NCBI GenBank assembly: GCA_038373865.1
Contig: JAXGGA010000462.1
Span: 161,765-225,764 of the forward strand
Direction of reading: 5' to 3'
DNA: 64,000 nt
From: Uloborus plumipes
Taxonomy: Eukaryota > Arthropoda > Arachnida > Araneae > Uloboridae
Below, piece after piece: positions 11,634-22,532 of the stretch. The translations under genes were made by a program, and so were the position numbers. The notes under the pieces are model-generated. The model searched no databases. It was given only the letters and a program-made list of their open reading frames with translations, and was not told where the DNA came from. The stretch's first letter is position 1; the number at the start of each line of letters is the position of its first letter.

Positions 11634-11935
11634 TACACTAAAAAATAAATGTTTTTACAGTATAATACAGCGAATTTATAGTAATTTTACAGTAATAAAC
11701 TAAAGTTGGTAAGTTTTACAGTTAATTACTGTGCATTTTACAGTATAATACAGCTAATTTTATATTAAATAAACTCTAAAATAGCTAGTTTTATAGTTTA
11801 CTAGCTGTACCCGCCCGGCGTTGCCCGTGCATTTAGAAAATGCAGATAAGTGAATAGCGCAGGAATAGTAGTGTGTATAGCAACAAATCACAATAGTAGC
11901 AATTTCTAGTGTAGACAAAAAATAGCTTACTTATT

Positions 11936-12230
11936 TCATTTCATTTCACCCTCCAGGGTCCCCCGTACCTACCAGATTAGTGGTTTAACCGGGATAGGGC
12001 GCTGAAGAGCGCTCTGTTCTTAATTTTGAACCAGAACCTAGGGTCGAGCAAACCATAGGCCCTAGCACCCCCAGAGGTATCGTTTCACTTGGAGGACTTT
12101 GTGACCACGACATTTTTAACGCCTCCCAGTCACCATTAATCAAGACGGTGGATCTTTGATCGGCTGGGATCGAACCCGGGTCCCTCCGGACACGAGTCCG
12201 ATGCCTTACCGATCGGGCCACCACGGCCCA
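11936..12230 (-). mobile_element. tRNA-derived SINE with 12-bp TSD, nested in the Helitron
   Basis: Perfect 12-bp duplications AGCTTACTTATT flank it (11924-11935, 12231-12242). On the minus strand the head carries A box TGGCCCGATCGGT (complement of 12208-12220) and B box GGTTCGATCCC (complement of 12166-12176), that is, a tRNA-like Pol III promoter. The body runs to a short 3' tail of ATGAAAT-type repeats next to the lower-coordinate TSD. The perfect TSD shows it is the youngest of the three nested layers. The open frame of 79 codons here is a by-product. Confidence 0.93.
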
Positions 12231-12417
12231 AGCTTACTTATTGTAAGTATGTATGTATGGTAGAATGTTGTATATGCGTGAAATAAGCATGGAGCGCTGT
12301 GAACGATGAGGGAATATAAAAATAACAAAAGGCAAACATTATTTTTAAGTTATTATAATTTATTCCTTAAAATTATACATCATTAAACAATTACGACAGT
12401 AACACTATTAAACAATA

Positions 12418-12834
12418 TCAATCTCTTAATGCTATAGCGTGAACAATATTTTTTGTTAGTCCATCTTTAGCTAACACAAACAAACTGGATGGTTTACCCA
12501 CTCGAGAGCATGCCACGTATAATTGTCCGTGTGAAAAACATGGTGTTCTCAAATCTAAGCCACAAACAGACATCGTTTGACCTTGGGATTTGTTGATAGT
12601 CATTGCAAATGCCAATCTAATCGGAAACTGAATACGTTTGAATTGAATTGGCACATCTGTAGGTATAATAGGAATGCGTGGTATGAGTATATTTTCACCT
12701 CTGAACTTGCCATTTAAAATCCTGGCTTCGATCACGTTTTTCATTAATTTTTGAATGACTAATCGCGTACCGTTGCACAGCCGGGGCGGGTTCAAATTAC
12801 GAAGCAAGATAATTGGAGATCCAACCTTTATTTT
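12418..12834 (-). pseudogene. C-terminal part of Helitron Pif1-like helicase
   Basis: The translation contains LLRNLNPPRLCNGTRLV, then RLAFAMTINKSQGQT (helicase motif V region) and GQLYVACSRVGKP (motif VI region), ending at a normal stop (12418-12420). These are hallmark residues of the SF1B Pif1-type helicase fused to Rep in Helitrons, which unwinds DNA during rolling-circle transposition. The frame stays open upstream of the first start-like codon, reading KVGSPIILLRNL, up to a stop at 12835-12837. All earlier helicase motifs (Walker A/B) and the Rep domain are missing. The remaining 139 codons show no internal stop, so deletion was fairly recent or this tail was captured intact. Confidence 0.92.
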
Positions 12835-13858
12835 TTAAAAATTTGTGTCACTTTAATGGTCGTTCATACCCCCCCCCCTCTCGCAGTGAAAAAAAAAACA
12901 TTACACAGCAGATTTTGCCTAATAACTCAACACTCATGGTGTTTGATACGTTTTATTTGTTTGTAATGATGTTTTTTGGTCACAACCAATATGAAAATCA
13001 CAAAAAATAGTTACTTTAATTTTTAACATATATTTATCTTCTTCAGAATTTTTGACTTTTAATTTTACCTTGAATTTGACGTAAATGCAAGGTATAAAAT
13101 ACAGAATTTTATAAAGGTACAAAAATTAACATAATATAATTGATAGTGTATATAATTTTTGAAAAAATAATATAAGTGCCGCAAATCAAAAACCATTTAT
13201 TGCCACAATCGATTCAAAGCCCCCAAAAATGGCGTAAACGTCCATAAGAAAATTCTACAGCATCGAAGGACCCCATTACCAATTTTAACAAAGATCCGAC
13301 CAAAACTGTTACTTTGTACTATAAAAAAATATGGGGTAGATCCCCATGAGGGGATGTACCTGCATAAGGACATTACAATCATTAAAATCATTCAAATAAA
13401 AAAACCATGCAGCTGTTCGAAAAAATCCTTGCGGGCCTGGATTCGATTTCATTCCATCAGGAACTTCAACCTGACGCGCAGAACCACTTGACCATCGGGT
13501 CGCTCGTTGAAGTAAGGATTTACGATAACACATATTGTATTGGCGAGCAGCGATCTCGAGAAGAAGTTTTATAAATAATTTTTTAAAATTTTTCTAATTC
13601 AAAAATCGAAAATCGGGCTTCGAGGTCTGGTGGCCAGCCCCTTTGTGCTTTCGTGTAAAAAATTCCAGGTCCCTGCGTGCGATAGATTTGGCTGGAGAGC
13701 TCGGTCAAATGGACAGACAGGCAGACAGGCAGACAGACAGACAGACACATTACACTTGCTTTTATTATTATAGATTTCTATGCATTTTACAGTTTTAAAA
13801 TGAAACCTCTGCTTTCAGTATTATACTGTAAAAAAAAACAACGGTTTACTTTTTGCTT

Positions 13859-14924
13859 TATATTAATTATTTTGTTTATGAATATTTCTTTGAAATAAGT
13901 TAAAATGCATTTTCACGAAATATTTGTCAGATAAATGATGCGAGACTAAAAGTGGAATACTACATGACTATGAGAAAAGAAAAAAAAGTAAAACAAATCA
14001 AGTTTTAGTTATAAAAAGAAAACATGCTCACTACAGAAAAAAGAAGTATTCGAGTACTCGTCATACACATGTCAAACTGTTGTATCATATCGCAGATTGT
14101 ATCGCTATTCAAATGGTAAATCAATAAATAGCATTCAAAACTGCTTATAAGTTCGTAGAAAATATTCCGCAACGGAAATGTAGCATTCAACATGTTAGCA
14201 TGAGCAACAAAGGTGTGTAATTGGGAAGTATAAAACTAAACTATATTGCATTATTTCTATGGAACAAATCACTAATTTTTTGACTCTCTTTTATTTTCCA
14301 ACTTTCATACATTATTACTGACTATTCTAGGTTTGAAACAATAACGCATTACTGTATGAATGACATTTTGACTGGTTTTCACGAGCAAGTATAATTCGTA
14401 AAATTTTCTAACTGTATTTTCTTTTTAGTTGTAAGGAATTCAAATTTACGTGACGGATAGGAAAAGAGACAAATTTTCCGAGAAATTCAATAGTAACAAG
14501 AGGTCATTTGCAGTGTAGAAGACATCTTAAAATTTTCTTAATTTCAGCTACACGTCAAGATTAAAATCTCTTATAAATTGACCAGCGATGATTCAGAAAA
14601 TTTTTATTGTTTTAAGTGGTACTGCTTTGACGCATGAACATAGGGGGTCGCATTCCATTCTGAATAGCAGAAAAGAAGAAAGTAGAAACGGATTCTGTGA
14701 GATGAAGCAAGACAAGTAATCGCTTCTGACGTCGTTTTGTACCTACTAAATAAGTATCTCTTAAGACTCTCAAGAAGTTACAGCATTCAAATTTTTACTG
14801 AGAAGGAGCAGCATTTTGTTTTTTGTTGGTAACAGTGAAAGTCAATCAGAGCGAAAGACGTCATTTAAAAATCATACAACATCGCCGGTGCCACATGTGC
14901 AATAACACGCGTGGACGGCATTTT
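13859..14924. other. Anonymous AT-rich DNA
   Basis: No gene, repeat terminus or RNA gene recognised. Confidence 0.45.
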
Positions 14925-14926
14925 TA

Positions 14927-16319
14927 CACTGTTAAAACTAATGGTTGCAATTGGCACCTTTCCGGGGTGAAACGCTTGTAACAGGAGCGGCACCCAGTAG
15001 GGTGCCGAGATTTCACCCTTGGCTTGGGTGAAAAACTGGCACCCTCAATTCCACGAGCAGCGCGGGTGAAAGATGGAACCGTATAGGAGAGCATAATGGC
15101 ACCCTCACTGTTCACTATTGCAGATCCCCCCCTGTGCTGTGTGCGTTTTTGTTTTTCAATTGTGTTTACTTTTATTTATTGCTTTTATTCACAAAATCTT
15201 GGTACATTTTCACCTTGAATTCCGATTTGAAAATGATCGAAACTTGTAATTTAAGGCATTTTCTCACAGTTCAGACTTTCCAACATATTTTAAAAGAATT
15301 CGTGACTTGAATTAAACTCAGTAGTTTTAAAATGCTATTGACATTTACTGCAGCATTATCTGTACCGAAAATGAAGAGGGAAGGTATTTTATGGATCCCT
15401 TTCAAAAACAATCAAAAATATTCAGTTGTATTATTCTATCAATAAACAATTGAATCGCTTCATTAACTTATAAAATTTTAATCAAGGGTAACATATTAAT
15501 AGGTATGTATAGTTCGACATTTAAATATCTTTATGGAATAAAATATATCGGGTATTTGAAAAGCAGTGTTTGTTAAACGTCAAGTTTCTCGACAGATTAA
15601 AAATCGAAATATATTTTAAGGATCAATTCAACTGATGGAACAAAAAAAGTAAGCTCTGGCGATAACGAACTCAGCATTTGTTATCAATAACGCCAACGAA
15701 AGATATTAGCGACAGCACGAAATGCATGGCATTAAAATAGCATATACATATACGTATGATAAAAACAAATAAGAAAGAAAGAAAGAGTCATTCAGAGTTT
15801 CTTTTTTTTCCCTTCCCTTCGCGTTCTGCTGCTTGTTTGTATCTGCACGGCAAAAGAGATTCGCTGCACAGAGATAAATTTCCGTTCGTACACTTTGAAA
15901 TGATTGTACAAATATGTTGGAAATTCTTAGAACTATTATCAAATGCATGTACTTACGTGAGAATTCGAAGACTAATATGAAGACTTAATCCATTTTTGTA
16001 ATAAACTCAAGGTGAAATCCAAGACTGTGAAAACACTGAACCGAAAATTCTGTCGTGTCGACATAAACAAGATGTCCGCCATTCAAATGGTTGATGATGA
16101 TGATGAGACCTCGCGCAGGCGCATTCTGTCAAAGGTGCCTTTTGGTACGGCGAGATGTCTCACTGAGCATGCGCAAGCTTCATTCACCCCAAAGGGTGCC
16201 GATGGGAGGCTTTTTAGTGCGGTAAGAGCATTTCAAATTCGCTGTGGCACCCCGTGGCACCTTGCTTTCACCCAAACTTTCTTATTGGCACCCCTGCGTC
16301 ACCCGTAGTTTTTACAGTG
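14927..16319. mobile_element. TA-flanked TIR element (1.39 kb) rich in GGTGCC/GGTGAAA
   Basis: The left end CACTGTTAAAACTA and the right end (reverse) CACTGTAAAAACTACGGGTG form inverted repeats, and both are bordered by TA (14925-14926, 16320-16321), the Tc1/mariner-type target. Both terminal ~200-bp zones are dotted with GGCACC and GGGTGAAA words in opposite orientation at the two ends, a subterminal-repeat structure. The middle (15130-16000) is AT-rich with no transposase. The ORFs crossing the right end (16012-16308) are not protein-like. A diverged end fragment occurs at 3638-3792. Confidence 0.75.
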
Positions 16320-16608
16320 TAGCACTTGCCGTGAATTTTTCACCAAACAATAAACCAAACTGAGCAACTTTTGGTATCCTTCATTCAATATCCTAACACT
16401 ATTTCAAGTTCCGGTTATAACTCTAATGTTCCCCTTTCCTGCCTCTCAAAGTGAAATGTGATCCAATGTTCCGATGTAATAATTAGAAGTCTAAAGGGGT
16501 GCTATCACCCCTCTTAATTTGTAAAAATAATTTAGAATCACCCTGTATAAGCCAGGGTAGACCAGGCAAAATATGTTACAAATCGGAATCTGCACGTGGA
16601 GTTTTTAC

Positions 16609-17251
16609 CAGGGCTGCGGAGTCGGAGGAAAAAGGGTCGACTCCGACTCCCGACACCTGCTTTTTTTTTAATTATTTATTTTTTTACCCAAATGTGAAGA
16701 GGGAAAACCCTAAACAAAGGTTGAGATAAAAAGTTTCATTTTTATTCGTGGTCGTAGCCAGGACTCACTTTATGGGGAGGGGGATAGCAAGCTGGGGTAT
16801 CCCAGTTGGAGGTCATGGGAGGTCATTGTGACCTCTCAAAAGTTTCATTTTCTCAAGAATTCTCGCAGGTAATTTCACCACATTTACCTCAAATTCTCGG
16901 AGGTCACTGTGACCTCCCAAAAAGTCCCTTTTCTCCAAAGCAAAAGACAAATGCCGCTCTTGTCATTTGACTCCGTACAAAACTAACCCTTTTCTTGTTA
17001 AATGGCCAGACTTTATTTTAACACAAAGCAGACCCCGTCATTTGGAAGCCCTTTTTAATGATCCTAGATGCTTAGGATTTGGATATTGGAAGCTGAAAAT
17101 TTGTATCTGTTAGTTTCATAGATATGTTTTCGCCTCTATAAAATTTCATACAAATCGGAGGTGGTCGGAGTCGGAGTCGACATGTTTTTCAGCGACTCCG
17201 ACTCCGACTCCTTTGGTCCAAAATCAGTCCGACTCCGACTCCGCAGCCCTG
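16609..17251. mobile_element. hAT-type MITE with GGAGTCGG repeats (643 bp)
   Basis: Ends CAGGGCTGCGGAGTCGG / CCGACTCCGCAGCCCTG are inverted and flanked by perfect 8-bp TSDs GTTTTTAC (16601-16608, 17252-17259). Several GACTCCGACTCC hexamer-type repeats lie just inside each end, as is typical of subterminal transposase-binding repeats in hAT elements. Two GGAGGTCA-TGTGACCTC units occur in the middle (16808-16916). It has no coding capacity. Confidence 0.95.
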
Positions 17252-17259
17252 GTTTTTAC

Positions 17260-17887
17260 TTCGTAATAGACATAAATTAAGGCCCAAAACTTGCAAGAAA
17301 CGATTAAATCACCTTTTTACTTCATCCATTGCCTTCGCAACCTCCTTTTACGCACTCAAAACGAGATACAGAAAATTCTTCATACTTGTTTCAAACCTCC
17401 ACTTCCAGGAAAAGCGAAGTGTTGATCACCCAAGCTTAGCCTAATCAAACAAGCGCTTTATTATTTACGATCACCACCAGGTTCATATAACAGTCGCTCT
17501 AAATTGAATCAATTCCCCCCCCTCGCTCAACTAACGAAACGTGACGCTGAGATTCGCCCGTTTCATATCACACCGTTTAAGTTCCTTGTCCGTCATGCCG
17601 TGTAATGGCCATTGTAGTCGACTCCAAAAAATGGGCTTTTCCCTCCCTCTGAATGGGAATCGGAAGTGTGGGAAAAACTGAAGTTTGGATTTCATTGCCC
17701 GGGTTTGGCTTTGAAAGTGAAGAGTCATTCGGGTAGATCCGGCACACCTGGTACACGTGCTGCGGCGGACATGACACCTTTGTGACAGCACGCTACTTTC
17801 CCCTACTGGATAGGTTCTGATTTTGGAATTTGATTCCTACTTTCGGAAGCTAGTTGCCTTTAGGCGTCGGTACAGTGAATATGTGAA
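17260..17887. other. Intergenic DNA with a higher-complexity block at 17520-17870
   Basis: The block 17520-17870 is markedly less AT-rich than its flanks and contains a TCF-like CCTTTGT (17777-17783) next to GTGACAG. Two overlapping minus-strand frames there (17531-17791) are not recognisable as protein. It could be a conserved non-coding element or an unrecognised repeat. Confidence 0.3.
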
Positions 17888-18710
17888 TTACGGTAAACTC
17901 TTATTATCCGGATTCTACTAAACCGGACTTGGCTTAATCCGGACTACCATTTAGATGGACACACTGTATACATGGTCGTCGGCAGGGAGTGAAAGGAGGT
18001 GCATTTGCACCCTCTGGCTTTTTTCGTAATTTCAGTATTTTTTTTTTTAAATATTCTTTTTTGCTTTTTTCATCGTAAAAAAAAAAAGGTTTATAGCTCG
18101 GGTTTACTCCCCTGGATATGATTCTGCCGGCTCCCATCACTGAAACTCATGACGTTCATTGATTCTTTTACACTACAATATTGCTTCCACAGCAAACAGA
18201 AGTAATTTTACTGAAAAATGCTTTGGGTGTGAAATGAAAGAAGAAAAATGAGTTGTGCATACACCTTAATTTTTTTTAAATAAATTTTCTTAAACAGTGC
18301 AAGACTTATAAACACTCTGCATTGTATTAGATTCTGTTATTTCAGATTTGTTTTTATGACTTAATAAAAAGTAATATATTACTTAAAGTAAACGAAATAT
18401 TTTAATAATACAAGAAGAGTGATACGATTATGTGAAAACCTATATAAGGTAATAAAATTTTTTGTATTTTTAACAGATTTGTTAATGGGCGGGGGGGGGG
18501 CGTTAACCATGGTTGCAATAGTACAATCATCTCGTTTTGCGTATTTTTTCCCACAAAGTGGTCAATATTCCGAAAAATCTTAGTTTCTGCGCTATTTGTT
18601 GGATTTTTTTTTCTTATGTTTCGTGTCCGATAAAGCTCCAGTTCAGATAAAAAATTATCAGCTTTCTTCATCCGGTGTTGAGTCCGCTTATCCTAGTGCC
18701 GCGCTACTCC
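17888..18710. mobile_element. Possible pogo-like remnant with CCGGA-rich ends
   Basis: The left part reads TACGGTAAACTCTTATTATCC followed by two TCCGGA-containing words (TTATCCGGATT, TAATCCGGACT). The right part near 18625-18700 has GTGTCCGATAAAGCTC and ATCCGGTGTTGAGTCCGC. This resembles decayed pogo/Tigger-type ends, but the inverted repeat is poor and I cannot define a target duplication. A G run lies at 18489-18500. Confidence 0.25.
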
Positions 18711-19160
18711 ACAAGATCCGCCAAAGTTGATAAGAGATAACCGTTAACTGAACTTCGTGGGTGTTATCACGAATCGTTGGCTGTCTAGGCTTTCCTTATT
18801 ATAGAAATGAGTCAACTGAAATGCAGCGCCGGTGATAAAAACATACCCTGAATTTGTGATTTATAACAAGTCAGATTGAAAGACTGAAAACTTTAACCTG
18901 AGCTGAAAAAGAAACGGCGGCTCATTAAGTTTTTTGGGTTTTTGTTTTCAAGTTTTAGGAATCATTCGTTATCATATCAATAAAAAAGACCTTAAATTTG
19001 TTTCTGACAAATTCAAAGCTTTCTCAATCCAGAATTGCAGCCAGGTGTTTACTCTATGATTCTAAAAGTTGCTATGTTACACAAATTTTAATTTACATTT
19101 TCATACATTTTATTCGTTTTAAATACCATAATAAACATTATTTTACACTTGAAAGACTTG
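18711..19160. other. Anonymous DNA
   Basis: No gene or element recognised between the pogo-like remnant and the hAT-type copy at 19169. Confidence 0.4.
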
Positions 19161-19168
19161 GTAGGAAT

Positions 19169-19749
19169 CAGGGGCGGCATTTCAACATTTCGTTTGAGGG
19201 GGCGAGTTTGTTAACTATGAAGTATAGCTCAGTATGGAAAAAATATACATATTGGTTAAAAGAAAGATATCTGAAACTGGATTAAATATTAAGAAAAATT
19301 GGAAACATTCAAACCATTTAAATTCTTATGACCAAACTTAAAATTATTTTGTAATTAGTTATCACATTCAATGTCTTGATTAAAAATTAGTATTTAGCTT
19401 TTAGTCAAGTTTTAATCTGCAATGTTTGGAGTCAAGAAGAAAAGTTTCCTTTCATCGATTTTCAGTGTCTTGTGCTATTTCCCAAGAAAGTTGAAAACCC
19501 TTTCTTGTCCCGTTATACTTGTTTTAGAGCATATTTTTTTTTTTTTTCAGATTCCTCTCTTATTAGAAATCATCTTGAGAATACGTTTAAGGATGAGTTT
19601 TTTCAATTTTTGTTAAAAATTGACAAGCTTTTTTAGTTCCTTTTACATGTGTCACATACAGATTGAATTTACCCATTTTTCTTAACATTTTGCGAAAAAT
19701 ATTTGGGGGTGCAACCGCCCCCTCTTGCCCCCCTTATTTGCCGCCCCTG
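19169..19749. mobile_element. hAT-type MITE, GGGGCGGC family, copy 2 (581 bp)
   Basis: Ends CAGGGGCGGCATTTCAAC and TTATTTGCCGCCCCTG are inverted; perfect TSDs GTAGGAAT lie at 19161-19168 and 19750-19757. It shares both ends with copy 1 (8908-9315) but has a longer, unrelated-looking AT-rich interior, and the perfect TSD makes it younger. It carries no transposase. Confidence 0.95.
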
Positions 19750-20177
19750 GTAGGAATATACTAATAATTACCGCCTGGCAGCATTGGTTGTTTAAAATTG
19801 ATTTTAGATTTTTATTTCTGCTGTAATTTCTTTAGTGGTAACCCTTGGTTATTTCATTTTATTTATTCATTTATTCATTTACTTTTTTGACTTTTGAATC
19901 TAAGAATAAATATATTAAATAAATTTTAACTACCATCACTCTACATCACTCTCTTAAATTGTCTTTAAGTGTGAAGATATATTGCGAAAGGAATTGATTC
20001 CTCAATTGTACTGGATTTTTCGATTTTACATCTCACAAAAGATTTTAGATTGATTTTAACTATCATTAGTGCTTTTACATCGTGACACAGCTCTCGCTTT
20101 TTGCTATATTTTCTGCATCCGCTTGTTTTATTTGAGCAAGCGAATGTCAATGCAAAGAAAAAAAAAACATGCTTAGT

Positions 20178-20379
20178 ACCGTAAAGTCGGGTTACTTGGA
20201 CCCACAAGGAGGTTACTTGAGCCCACAGTCTGGGTTTGGTACTAGCATTAGAGACTGCAGAGTGCTTCTAGGAACTACATGCAAGTCTTCAACTAATAAG
20301 TACCAAACCTAGATTTTATCATTTTACTGTATAATGGGCTCAAGTAACCTCTTAGGGTCCAAGTAACCCGACTTTACGG
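20178..20379. mobile_element. Tc1/mariner-type hairpin MITE (202 bp)
   Basis: Both ends read CCGTAAAGTCGGGTTACTTG toward the centre, continuing (GACCC...GAGGTTACTTGAGCCCA) for about 45 bp with few mismatches, and TA flanks each side (20176-20177, 20380-20381). The short central region is unrelated to the arms. The whole would fold into a long hairpin. Confidence 0.9.
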
Positions 20380-20381
20380 TA

Positions 20382-22193
20382 CATAAGGTCAGGACCAAAA
20401 GGACTATGTTTATATTATGTCTATCATTAGACAATGTTGGCGATGATCAGTAGACTAGAGGAGGAGATGATTTTTGTAAAAATCCTGGCGTTTAAAAAGA
20501 TTGAACTAACAGCAAAAAAGAAAAAGCAAATGATGCGAGATGTTTGATAAAAACGCGTCATCTTTGGAATAGATAAAGTGTTTATGCATCCAAATAAAGC
20601 AAAAAATTGTTTCTCATGTAAAAATATATTTTTAAAAGTTTCGTACAGTAACAAACATTTAAGAGTTTTTTTTTTTTTTTCTTTTTTTTAAGTCTTAAGA
20701 GAAAAAATATTACTTCAGTTCCTCAAAGTCAGCATTGATGCAAGCTCGTTTCAAAACCTGTCATCCTTGAACGCGAGTTTCAGTTTCGAAAGAAAAAAAA
20801 ATCTCCAAGAAACGGAGTAAAAGAAGGAAGAAGCTCAAAGCAAGAACTTCTCAAAAACGGCTAAAATTTAACTTAGTTCCTGAGCAGAGATAAGAAACAG
20901 GAGAATTTCTTTTAGCGATTTCTTATTTTCTGTATTTAAAAAATTGAAAAAGGATTTTTTTTTTCCTCCATTCGTCCTTTTAGATTATTACAAGTAATGA
21001 GAGTTTCTGAAGGATATAAATCTGTTTTTGGATTTTATATAAACTGAAGAAAAGGAAAAAAAGTTATATTTTTCGGTGGGGAAAAAAGTTCAAATGAAGT
21101 GGAATTTTCTTCGACGTTAAGGAAGGTTTTTGAGAAAAAGAAAGAACATTTTTAGTCATAACTTTTAGTTTTGCTTTCAACTGTTGTATTACAGTTAACT
21201 ATTTTTTTTATGGGTTTAAAGAAAATCATGAACGCGAAATTATACTGAGCATTTTAATAAGCTGCTAATGTCAATTAAATGAAGCATTTAAGCATTAAAA
21301 AGAAATTTTAAATGCCAGGAACTGCTCCAAATTCCGGTAGATCAAGCCAAAGGAAACTTGAACCTCTGAGAACATTTCTCATCTATTTTATAATATTTTG
21401 CTTACATATTTTCTTTTTCTTTTTACTTTTATTTAAAAAAAATACTTGAATTGTTTTAAGAACCTTGATTGATTGGTTTTGAACAAATAATGACCTGAAC
21501 TTAATTAACTAGTGTTGTGAAAAAGACGAGCAAAGAGTTTGATTTTGGAAGTTAATCCGGCAAGACAGAGGAGGACTCAAACGATCAAGAGTTTGTTCAT
21601 TCATTTATTTATGTTTACCGAAGAAGCTTGCTGAACTGTCAATCCTTCAAAACTCAATTTGAAAAGATACATGATGATCCTGTATCGTAAAAGCGAGGCT
21701 GTACATTTCAGTAGCTCAAGAGCTGCATCATTTGTCGAAATATTCCTATAGCAACAGCAGAAAATTACCTCAGGGTATTGCAACTCCTGGACATTAGCTT
21801 TATCCGAGAGAACTTTGACTCGTCTTAAAGGAAGGAACTCATTGATGATAAACCTTTATGTGATTGAAGTTATCGTAAACAAGCTCATTGACGCACTTGG
21901 CAGAAAGACCATTAAAGCTTGTCCCTTTGTGCTAGTCTATGATACTTTTTTTGGATAATCATTAAGATATATTCATTTAAGTCTATGGAAATCACTAAAA
22001 TAAATTATTTCAGACTCCAGATTTGGTGTAGGAGCTAGGGATACGTTTCATTTAAGAAAGAGGGGAGTTGACCCATCTTCAAAAGTAGTTTCTCAGTTTG
22101 ATGAAGTTGACGATATTTTCTTGAAATGAGGGACTCGAAAACGTGTTTGAATTGGGGCTTATGGGCTAAGTGGAATAAGAGCAACATCAGTTC
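20382..22193. other. Anonymous AT-rich DNA
   Basis: Nothing recognised except homopolymer tracts (T at about 20668-20690). Confidence 0.45.
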
Positions 22194-22195
22194 TA

Positions 22196-22530
22196 CATTG
22201 CACAAAAATAAATGTTGTTTTTACAGTATAATACAGCTGAGTTGATAGTAATAAACTGTAAAAATTGTTAATTTTACAGTAATAAAGTGTAAAATTGCTA
22301 GTTTTACAGTTTATTACCGTGCATTTTAGTTTTAAACTGGAACCGCTGCTGCCAGTGTAATACTGTTGTTTTTACAGTATAATACAGCTAAATTTTGCGG
22401 CAATAAACTGTAAAATTGCTAACTTTACAGTAAGAAAATGTAAAATTGTTAGTTTTATAGTTTTAAATTGGAACCTCGGCTGCCAGTACAAGTATTATAC
22501 TGTAAAATCAACAGTTCATTTTTTGCAGTG
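22196..22530. mobile_element. TA-flanked TTTTACAGTA-repeat MITE, copy 2 (335 bp)
   Basis: Starts CATTGCACAAAAATAAATG after TA and ends CATTTTTTGCAGTG before TA (22531-22532). The interior is built from iterated phrases such as TTTTTACAGTATAATACAGC, AATAAACTGTAAAATTGCTA and AGTTTTACAGTTTATTACCG. It provides the intact reference for the Helitron-split copy at 11636-13858. Confidence 0.85.
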
Positions 22531-22532
22531 TA

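Larger units (their letters stand above)
11801..13774 (-). mobile_element. Helitron, internally deleted, both ends intact (1974 bp)
   Basis: On the minus strand the element begins TCTATAATAATAAAAGC (5' TC at 13774) and ends GGGCGGGTACAGCTAG (3' CTAG at 11801). It sits between host A and T, the Helitron target, with no target duplication. A GC-rich palindromic core (CGCCCGGCG) lies just before the 3' CTAG. The 5' region carries a GACA/GGCA-rich stretch (13710-13748). Paralogous copies of the surrounding MITE give the empty site. The coding content is only a Pif1-helicase tail (12418-12834); no Rep HUH domain was seen, and autonomous elements are several kb longer, so this copy is dead but mobilisable in principle. 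A SINE (11936-12230) has inserted near its 3' end. Confidence 0.93.
11636..13858. mobile_element. TA-flanked MITE with internal TTTTACAGTA repeats, split by a Helitron
   Basis: Left part 11636-11800 starts CACTAAAAAATAAATG after a TA. Right part 13775-13858 ends in a degenerate TTTTTGC-type end. It carries the family's internal phrases TTTTTACAGTATAATACAGC and GCATTTTACAGTTTTAAA. The other copies (22196-22530, 27218-27725, 36597-36914) give the uninterrupted order: AGTTTTACAGTTTATTACCG in copy two corresponds here to AGTTTTATAGTTTA joined directly to TTTCTATG. The Helitron 11801-13774 can therefore be removed exactly. Confidence 0.85.

Noticed and set aside
16012..16308. 98-codon + strand frame
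   Set aside because: It reads through the subterminal repeats of a non-coding TIR element.
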